Below, one piece after another: positions 58,237 to 64,000 of a stretch of 64,000 bases of DNA; position 1 is the first letter of the stretch, and each line of letters begins with the position of its first letter. The notes under the pieces are model-generated. The model did no database searches and was not told the origin of the DNA. It worked only from the letters and a program-made list of their open reading frames with translations. The stretch lies in assembly GCF_029855045.1 (NCBI RefSeq), contig NZ_CP123228.1:1860001-1924000 (forward strand). The letters run 5' to 3'. The translations under genes and the position numbers were made by a program. The DNA comes from Piscinibacter sp. XHJ-5. Lineage in GTDB: Bacteria > Pseudomonadota > Gammaproteobacteria > Burkholderiales > Burkholderiaceae_C.

Positions 58237-59352
58237 ATGGCCGCCTTCATCCGTCAACGCTGCTTCGCCGTCGTGCTGGGCGTGCTGCTGCTCGCCGCAT
58301 GCGCCAGTCGCGAGCCGGCGCCCGAGGTGCCGGCGCTGCGTCCCGCCGAGGCGCGGGCCCTCATCGCCGAGCTGCTGCCTGCGCAGACCGCCGACCGCGG
58401 CGGATGGGCGACCGACATGTACGCGGCGCTGGCGTCGCTGCAGATCGCAGCGACTGCGCCGAACATCTGCGCCGTGATCGGCATCGTCGAGCAGGAGTCC
58501 GGCTTTCGCGCCGACCCCGCGGTGCCGGGTCTCGCGGCCATCGCGTGGCGGCAGATCGAACAACGCGCAGAGCGCGCCGGCGTGCCGATGCTCGTCGTGC
58601 GCGGCGCGCTGCAGCTGTCCTCGCCCACCGGCCGCAGCTACAGCGAGCGCATCGACAACGCCAAGACCGAGCGCGAGCTGAGCGAGATCTTCGAGGACTT
58701 CATCGGCATGGTGCCCATGGGCACGCGCCTGTTCTCCGGCTGGAATCCGGTGCGCACCGGTGGCCCGATGCAGGTCAGCATCGAGTTCGCGCAGCGCCAT
58801 GCGCAGGCCAGGCCCTATCCGTATCCGGTCGGCGGCAGCATCCGCCGCGAGGTCTTCACGCGTCGCGGCGGCTTGTATTTCGGAGTCGCGCATCTGCTCG
58901 GCTATCCCGCGTCATACGACAAGCCGCTGTACCGCTTTGCCGACTTCAACGCGGGCCACTACGCCAGCCGCAACGCGGCACTGCAGAACGCCATCAGCGT
59001 GGCCTCGGGCATCCCGCTGGTGCTCGACGGCGACCTGGTGCGCCGCGACGACGAAGACCGCAAGCCGGGCCAGACCGAGACGGCGGCGCGCGTGCTCGCC
59101 CAGCGCCTGCGCATGGGCGAGAGCGACATCCGGCATGACCTGGAGCAAGGCGACGGCGAGACGCTGGAGCGCAGCACGCTGTACCAGCGCGTGTTCGCCC
59201 TGGCAGACGCCGTCGAGGGGCGCGCACTGCCGCGTGCGGTGCTGCCGCAGATCGATCTGCGCAGCCCGAAGATCACCCGCAAGCTGACGACGGCGTGGTT
59301 CGCCAATCGTGTCGACGAGCGCTATCGGCGCTGCCTGGCGCGTGCGGGATAG
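58237..59352 (+). CDS. DUF1615 family lipoprotein
   Basis: The 371-residue product has a lipoprotein signal (VVLGVLLLAACASRE) and the DUF1615 pattern with ICAVIGIVEQESGFRADPAVPG, RELSEIFEDFIGMVPMGTRLF, FTRRGGLYFGVAHLLGYP and FADFNAGHYASRNAALQNAI. The ESGF region near the N-terminus and the ADFNAG region recall lytic transglycosylase-like folds, which would suit a cell-wall role, but this is not established. ATG 58237 or 58228 are equally plausible starts. Confidence 0.82.
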   Translation: MAAFIRQRCFAVVLGVLLLAACASREPAPEVPALRPAEARALIAELLPAQTADRGGWATDMYAALASLQIAATAPNICAVIGIVEQESGFRADPAVPGLAAIAWRQIEQRAERAGVPMLVVRGALQLSSPTGRSYSERIDNAKTERELSEIFEDFIGMVPMGTRLFSGWNPVRTGGPMQVSIEFAQRHAQARPYPYPVGGSIRREVFTRRGGLYFGVAHLLGYPASYDKPLYRFADFNAGHYASRNAALQNAISVASGIPLVLDGDLVRRDDEDRKPGQTETAARVLAQRLRMGESDIRHDLEQGDGETLERSTLYQRVFALADAVEGRALPRAVLPQIDLRSPKITRKLTTAWFANRVDERYRRCLARAG

Positions 59353-59413
59353 CAGCGCGCGCCGATCGACCTGACGTTCGGCCTAAGCCCGGTGCACAAA
59401 GGCCGATGGCGCC

Positions 59414-60313
59414 TCATGCGTCGTCGAAGAACTCCAGCAGAAGGCTCGCCACCTCGTCCGGCCGTTCGCGCTGCAGGAAGTGTCCGCAGCCTTCGAGCCG
59501 TGCGCAGCGAAAGCCGCCGCGGTAGAACGCTTCCTGCCCGAGCTGCGTGTCCTCGAACAGGTCGACGCCGTCGCGCGCGCCCTGCAGGTTCAGCGTCGGC
59601 TGCGTGATCGCCGGGGCCGTGGCGAGTTGCCGGCCCGCGGCAGCGTCCCGAGGATCCGCGTGGGGGTCCGCATCCGGCGGCCGATAGGCCGACAGCACGA
59701 CATCGACCCAATCCGGGTTGGCCAGCGAGCGGGCCACGGCCGCGAAGACTTCTTCGCTGAAGCGCCATCCCGGCGACCATTGCTGCCACAGGTAGCGCGC
59801 CAGCCCGGCGGCATCCTGGCGCAGCAGCGGCTCGGCGATGGCCGACTGGAACAGCCACTGGTACCAGCCGGCGTGGAAGGTGGCCCATGACGGACGCTTG
59901 CCTTGCGCGAAGACGGCCATGTTGAGCAGCCCGTGGCCGTTCAGCACGACGAGCTTGTCGACGCGCTGCGGATGCAGCATCGCGAGCGCCTGCGCGGTCG
60001 CCGCGCCCCAGTCCTGTCCGACGACGATGGCGCGCTCGATCTGCAGCCCATCCATCAGATGCACCACATCGCGTGCCCGTGCCGCGACCTGGCCGCTGCG
60101 CGGCGTTTCCTTCGACAGGAAGCGCGTGGGGCCGCAGCCGCGCACGTGCGGCGCGATCGCATGGCGGCCGGCCGCTGCGAGCCGGCCGCCGACTTCGTTC
60201 CAGGCCGTGGCGTCGTCCGGGAAGCCATGCAGCAGCATGATGGGCATGTTCGTCGTGCGGCGTCCGTGGGTCTCGAAGGCGATCTCCAGCTGATCGGTCG
60301 TGATGCTCTCCAT
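59414..60313 (-). CDS. Alpha/beta hydrolase, epoxide-hydrolase-like
   Basis: The 299-residue protein has HGFPDDATAWNE (oxyanion), the nucleophile Asp101 (VVGQDWGAATAQ) instead of Ser, and a late His in GCGHFLQRERP, as in soluble epoxide hydrolases and haloalkane dehalogenases. The DWG motif favours epoxide hydrolase. There is no signal peptide. ATG 60313 has AGGA at about 5 bases. It is divergent from the DUF1080 lipoprotein; its physiological substrate is unknown. Confidence 0.84.
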   Translation of the reverse strand: MESITTDQLEIAFETHGRRTTNMPIMLLHGFPDDATAWNEVGGRLAAAGRHAIAPHVRGCGPTRFLSKETPRSGQVAARARDVVHLMDGLQIERAIVVGQDWGAATAQALAMLHPQRVDKLVVLNGHGLLNMAVFAQGKRPSWATFHAGWYQWLFQSAIAEPLLRQDAAGLARYLWQQWSPGWRFSEEVFAAVARSLANPDWVDVVLSAYRPPDADPHADPRDAAAGRQLATAPAITQPTLNLQGARDGVDLFEDTQLGQEAFYRGGFRCARLEGCGHFLQRERPDEVASLLLEFFDDA

Positions 60314-60402
60314 GAGTCCTCCATGGGGGTGTGAGGGTCGAAGGTCGCGGTCGGCAGGCGCTCAGCATAATCACCGGCCTCTTGACGGAGAGGAGACACG
60401 CC

Positions 60403-61002
60403 ATGAACCCATTCAAGTTGCAGGCAGCCGGTGCGAGCATGCTGGCCGCGCTGCTGATCGGCTGCGCCACCGGCGCCGGTGACGGCGGCTGGACCACGCT
60501 GGTCGACGGCACCCGGGGCCTGGAAAATTTCAACCGCGTCGGCGAGGCCAACTGGAGCGCGGCCGACGACGCGATCCAGGCGAGCTCGGGCGGCAAGGAT
60601 CCGGCCTACCTGGTCTCGAAGACGCCGTACAAGGACTTCGCGATGCGGGTCGAGTTCTGGGCCAGCGACGACGCCAACAGCGGCGTGTTCGTGCGCTGCC
60701 AGGATCCCGCCAAGATCAACGACGAGAGCTGCTACGAGGCCAACATCTTCGACCAGCGTCCGGATCCGACGTATGGCACGGGAGCGATCGTGAAGGTGGC
60801 CAAGGCGCCGGACCCGATGCCCAAGGCGGGCGGCAAGTGGAACACGTACGAGATCACCGCGCGCGGTGATCGGCTGGTGCTGGTGCTCAACGGCCAGAAG
60901 ACCGTCGACGTGCAGGACGCCAAGCTCGCCAGCGGGCCGTTCGCGCTGCAATGGGGTCGGGGCACGATCAAGTTCCGCAAGGTGCAGGTGAAGGCGCTCT
61001 GA
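60403..61002 (+). CDS. DUF1080 (3-keto-disaccharide-hydrolase/LamG-like) lipoprotein
   Basis: The 199-residue product has a lipoprotein signal (MLAALLIGCATGAG) and the DUF1080 jelly-roll pattern: WTTLVDGTRGLENF, YKDFAMRVEFWASDDANSGVFVRC, YEANIFDQRPDPTYGTGAIV, WNTYEITARGDRLVLVLNGQKTVDV and GPFALQWGRGTIKFRKVQVKAL. Such domains bind or hydrolyse sugars at the cell surface. ATG 60403 has GAGAGGAG upstream. It is convergent with the hybrid kinase gene 9 bp away. Confidence 0.85.
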   Translation: MNPFKLQAAGASMLAALLIGCATGAGDGGWTTLVDGTRGLENFNRVGEANWSAADDAIQASSGGKDPAYLVSKTPYKDFAMRVEFWASDDANSGVFVRCQDPAKINDESCYEANIFDQRPDPTYGTGAIVKVAKAPDPMPKAGGKWNTYEITARGDRLVLVLNGQKTVDVQDAKLASGPFALQWGRGTIKFRKVQVKAL

Positions 61003-61011
61003 CGCGCCGCC

Positions 61012-62901
61012 TCACCACTGCGACGGCGCGTGCGTGCGCCGTCCGGTCCAGCGTTCGATGGCCGCGGCCAGCAGCGCGCTGCTGACCGGCTTGGTCATGT
61101 AGTCGTCCATGCCCGATTCGATGCAGCGATCGCGGTCGCCCGCCAGCGCGTCGGCCGTCAGGGCGACGATGGGCGTGTGCAGGCCGCCGTCCTCGTCTTC
61201 ACGGATGCGCCGCGTCGCTTCGAAGCCGTCCATCACTGGCATGTGGCAATCCATGAAGACGACGTCGTAGCGGTCCTGTGCGAGAGCGTCGCGTGCGGCT
61301 GCGCCGTCGCCGACCACGTCGACGGCGCAGCCCAGCTTGCGCAGCATCTCGCCGACGACCATCTGGTTGACCATGTCGTCCTCCGCCAGCAGCACGCGCG
61401 CGGAAAGCTCCCCGCTGGCAATGGGGTCCGGCGGCACCGGTTCGGGCTGATCGGCGGCCTTCGCCAGCGGCAACTCCAACCAGAACGTCGATCCCTCGCC
61501 GAGCCGGCTGTGCACGCCCACGGTGCCGCCCATCAGCCGGGCAATGTCCCGCACGATGGCCAGGCCCAGGCCGCTGCCGCCGTGGCGGCGGGTGGTCGAT
61601 GCGTCGGCTTGCGTGAACGCGTCGAACACCGTGTCGAGCTGAGCGGGCGCGATGCCGATGCCGGTGTCGCGCACTTCGAAGCGCAGGCGCATCGTGTCGG
61701 GCGCGTCCTCCACGACGGCGGTGTGAACGTCGACGCGGCCGCGTTCGGTGAACTTCAGCGCGTTGTGCAGCAGGTTGACCAGCAGCTGGCGCAGGCGCAC
61801 GGGGTCTCCGTGCAGGCGCTGCGGCAGGTCCTGCGGCAGCGTGCAGCTCAAGGTGATCGGCTTGTCGCGCGCGGTGGCCGACATCAGGTCGACCGCTTCG
61901 GTGACCAGGGCGCGCAGGTCGAAGCTCGTTTCGTGCAGATGGAGCTTGCCGGCTTCGATGCGCGAGAGGTCGAGCACGTCGTCGATCAGCGCGAGCAGCG
62001 CCGTCGCCGAGCGGTGGGCCGTGTGCGCGTAGCGCTGCTGGCGCGGCGTCAGCGCGGTGTCGAGCAGCAGCTCGGTGGCGCCGAGAATGCCGTTCATCGG
62101 CGTGCGGATCTCGTGGCTGATCACCGCCAGGAATTGCGACTTGGCCACGTTGGCCTGCTCCGCCATGCGGCGCGCCTGGTCCAGCTCCTGCGTCTGCTGC
62201 TCCAGCGCATGCGTCTTCTGGCCCAGGCTGTCGACGAGTTCGCGCGCCGTGCGCATGGCCGCGCGCATGCGATCGCGCAATCGCTCGGTCACCGAGCCGG
62301 TGAACGCGAGGTAGATGCCCAGCAGGTACATGATGACGGCGATGGCCAGCCGATCGAACCAGCGCGCGCTGCCGGGGTCGTGCAACGACACCCACACCGA
62401 GTAGGCGAGGTACAGCACGATCACCACGTTGTTGAAATAGAACGCCCGCCAGAACCCGAAGCCGACCTGGTCGGCCACGCGAACGAGCAGCAGGTAGGCG
62501 AAGAACAGGTGGCTCTGCTCGAGGTGATGCAGGTTCGCCAGCCACACCAGCACGTCGAGATGCAGGAACAGCAGGCTCAGGTCGACGCGGCCGGTGCGCC
62601 CGTGCCCGAAGCGCAGCGCCAGCCAGCTCAGCGCCGCGAACGCAACGTTGATCGCCAGCAGCCGCCACAGCGCCGGCTGGGCAATCGTGCCGTGGACCCG
62701 AAGGTCGTGCAGCACGGCGATGACGCACAGGATGGCGAAGCCGGCCGCACGAATGACCGGGATCTGCATCGTGTGAACGCGGCGCGCGCTGGCAGCCTTG
62801 CGCTGCGCGAGCACCGTCGCATCGAGCGTGAAGCTGTCGTCGCTGCCGCGCGCGACCTTCGGGTCCACGTCAACCCTTCGCGAAGTCGAGAGCCGCCGCA
62901 T
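61012..62901 (-). CDS. Membrane hybrid histidine kinase with receiver domain
   Basis: The 629-residue protein has about six transmembrane helices (about 50-195), a coiled linker, HisKA with [15 protein letters not shown], HATPase with [20 protein letters not shown] and [12 protein letters not shown], and a C-terminal receiver ([26 protein letters not shown] with the phospho-Asp, Lys in MTKP). No Hpt domain is present, so phosphate must pass to another protein. Starts at 62901, 62937 and 62946 are possible; none has a good ribosome site. No response regulator gene is next to it. Confidence 0.88.
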   Translation of the reverse strand: MRRLSTSRRVDVDPKVARGSDDSFTLDATVLAQRKAASARRVHTMQIPVIRAAGFAILCVIAVLHDLRVHGTIAQPALWRLLAINVAFAALSWLALRFGHGRTGRVDLSLLFLHLDVLVWLANLHHLEQSHLFFAYLLLVRVADQVGFGFWRAFYFNNVVIVLYLAYSVWVSLHDPGSARWFDRLAIAVIMYLLGIYLAFTGSVTERLRDRMRAAMRTARELVDSLGQKTHALEQQTQELDQARRMAEQANVAKSQFLAVISHEIRTPMNGILGATELLLDTALTPRQQRYAHTAHRSATALLALIDDVLDLSRIEAGKLHLHETSFDLRALVTEAVDLMSATARDKPITLSCTLPQDLPQRLHGDPVRLRQLLVNLLHNALKFTERGRVDVHTAVVEDAPDTMRLRFEVRDTGIGIAPAQLDTVFDAFTQADASTTRRHGGSGLGLAIVRDIARLMGGTVGVHSRLGEGSTFWLELPLAKAADQPEPVPPDPIASGELSARVLLAEDDMVNQMVVGEMLRKLGCAVDVVGDGAAARDALAQDRYDVVFMDCHMPVMDGFEATRRIREDEDGGLHTPIVALTADALAGDRDRCIESGMDDYMTKPVSSALLAAAIERWTGRRTHAPSQW

Positions 62902-63137
62902 GTTGACCGCTTTCCGCGGTCCGGACAATCCGAACATCGCCGGCATCACGCCGGCGCGCGGCGATCTGCGATGGCGCTGAGGGTGCACGCCGCGCTGTTT
63001 CGCCGTCTTGCGGGTGCTTCACGAAGCTTTACCTGGCCTTCGCACCGGGCCCGTGAACGGCTGACGGCGCGCAGCCGTTGGAGTCTGGCAGGTCGCGAAT
63101 CTCGCGGCCATGCTTGCAAAGCAAAGGAGTTGGATTC

Positions 63138-63563
63138 ATGAGCAGCAGGAAACTGATCGCCGTGGCATTGGCCCTCACCGGCGCCGTCGCGGCAGGCGCG
63201 GCGCAAGCGCGCGACGACGTCCAGTGGTCGGTGACGATCGGCACGCCCGTCTACTCGCAGCCCGTGCCGGTGTACTCGCAGACTGTGCCGGTCTACACGC
63301 AGCCGGCGCCCGTCTACGTGCGGCCCGCCCCGGTGTTCGTGCAGCCCGCGCCGGTCGTCCGCTACGGCTATCACCAGCCGACGCGCTGGGACCGCGACGG
63401 CGACGGCGTGCCCAACCGCTACGACACCGTCTACAACCCGCGCTGGGACGTCGACGGTGACGGCGTGCCGAACCGCTACGACCGTCACAACAACCTTCGC
63501 CACGATCGCGACGGGGATGGCATCCCGAACCGCTACGACCGCCACGACGGCTGGCGCCGCTGA
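63138..63563 (+). CDS. Exported protein with PVYxQ repeats and calcium-type DxDGDG repeats
   Basis: The 141-residue protein has a signal peptide (ALALTGAVAAGAAQA), then about six repeats of the type PVYSQ/PVYTQ/PVYVR/PVFVQ (about 38-74), and then three DxDGDGxPNRYD repeats (near 84, 100 and 121) that resemble thrombospondin type-3 calcium sites. It probably lies in the periplasm or on the cell surface. ATG 63138 has AAAGGAG. Similar PVY-rich proteins occur next to other exported genes in this group; function unknown. Confidence 0.8.
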   Translation: MSSRKLIAVALALTGAVAAGAAQARDDVQWSVTIGTPVYSQPVPVYSQTVPVYTQPAPVYVRPAPVFVQPAPVVRYGYHQPTRWDRDGDGVPNRYDTVYNPRWDVDGDGVPNRYDRHNNLRHDRDGDGIPNRYDRHDGWRR

Positions 63564-63584
63564 CGCGAGCGGCAGTCGGTCGGG

Positions 63585-64000
63585 TCAGGCGAGCGCCAGC
63601 CGGCCGACTGCCTCGCGCAGCACCTGGCGCACGCGCTGGTGGCCATCGGCGCTCGGCAGCCAGTCGAGCGCCAGGAGGGACGCCCCGTCCCCCAGCCCCA
63701 TCGGCGCGGCCTCGACGCGGATCGCGGCCGCCAGGGCGGCCGCCTCGAACTGGCGCTGGGCCCGCGGCATGTGCCAGCCGTGGGTGACCAGCAGGATGTG
63801 CCGCACGCCCGACTTCTGCAGCAGCGGCACCGCGAATGCGGCGTTCTCGCGCGTGTCGCGCGAGCGGGTCTCCACCCAGCGCAGGGGCAGCCCGAACTCG
63901 CGTGACGCGATGTGTGCCGCAACCTCGGCTTCGCCGATGCGCTGTCGCGATTGCGCCCAGCCCAGCCCGCCGCTGAACGCGACCGGCACGCCGGTTTCAC
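63585..64000 (-). CDS. YdcF/DUF218-like protein, cut by the right edge
   Basis: Only the C-terminal part (about 138 residues) is in the window, with PVAFSGGLGWAQ, RWVETRSRDTRENA, HILLVTHGWHMPRAQRQF and a C-terminal helix. These are the DUF218 signature blocks (SGG, E-x2-S-R-x-T-x-EN, V-T-x-x-x-H-M-x-R-A). Members are thought to act in envelope or vancomycin-sensitivity functions in the membrane. The start is beyond base 64000; a GTG at 63989 would give only a truncated reading. Confidence 0.85.
   Translation of the reverse strand, partial: ETGVPVAFSGGLGWAQSRQRIGEAEVAAHIASREFGLPLRWVETRSRDTRENAAFAVPLLQKSGVRHILLVTHGWHMPRAQRQFEAAALAAAIRVEAAPMGLGDGASLLALDWLPSADGHQRVRQVLREAVGRLALA

Noticed and set aside
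1..64000. tRNA, rRNA, CRISPR arrays, prophage or conjugation genes
   Set aside because: No cloverleaf with conserved loops, no regularly spaced repeats and no phage or conjugation proteins were recognised in any part of the window.

Overview
The window is GC-rich, gene-dense DNA that looks like a chromosome segment of a betaproteobacterium of the order Burkholderiales. The supporting signs are a Bug/TctC-type solute-binding protein without its permease, a small Burkholderiales-type porin ending in Phe, DUF4148 and DUF1615 proteins, 3-hydroxybutyrate dehydrogenase, many LysR/catabolic-gene pairs, and uniform GC-rich codon use. I see no rRNA, tRNA, CRISPR array, plasmid or phage genes and no intact insertion sequence. 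No genus can be named from this alone.

Layout. 0-10 kb: a 3-hydroxybutyrate dehydrogenase/NDH-2 pair, an orphan bufferin (BufA1)-DoxX pair, an EgtD-like methyltransferase, a periplasmic cupin, a translationally coupled response regulator-histidine kinase-PAS/GAF operon, and small secreted proteins. Three genes for exported proteins here share a 14-bp upstream motif. 10-22 kb: a catabolic island with a solute-binding protein, porin, FAD monooxygenase, BKACE enzyme and an overlapping operon hydrolase-LigA-LigB-hydrolase, surrounded by two LysR and one AraC regulator and a carotenoid/stilbene-cleaving dioxygenase. 22-28 kb: a lipase-like hydrolase, an outer-membrane protein, a phytochelatin-synthase-like peptidase, a DsbA-family oxidoreductase, and a LysR/MBL-fold pair in which the MBL protein has lost its metal-binding histidines.

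28-42 kb holds the least explained part: a tight four-gene operon, transcribed leftward, for very large proteins (1106, 1216, 1635 and 652 residues). The first carries what I read as a DUF6603-type beta-rich repeat region. The other three have strongly patterned motifs but no function I can name. This is the best candidate for an undescribed system. 42-47 kb: a TetR/FAD-monooxygenase divergent pair with two identical-geometry 30-bp operators, a 270-bp element of nested palindromes inserted exactly in a CTAG that holds the stop codons of two convergent genes, an MFS transporter, and an SDR + 2,4'-dihydroxyacetophenone-dioxygenase-like cupin operon.

47-64 kb: a split ATP-dependent DNA ligase and LigD-type primase-polymerase in convergent orientation (no Ku), an Asp/Glu racemase-like protein, a surface-polysaccharide operon (methyltransferase, radical SAM, polysaccharide deacetylase, WecG-type glycosyltransferase), a tannase/feruloyl-esterase lipoprotein with a MarR regulator, a DUF1615 lipoprotein, an epoxide-hydrolase-like enzyme, a DUF1080 lipoprotein, a hybrid histidine kinase, a secreted protein with PVYxQ and calcium-type DxDGDG repeats, and a YdcF-like gene cut by the right edge. 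Taken together the window suggests a metabolically versatile soil or water bacterium that feeds on plant-derived aromatic compounds.
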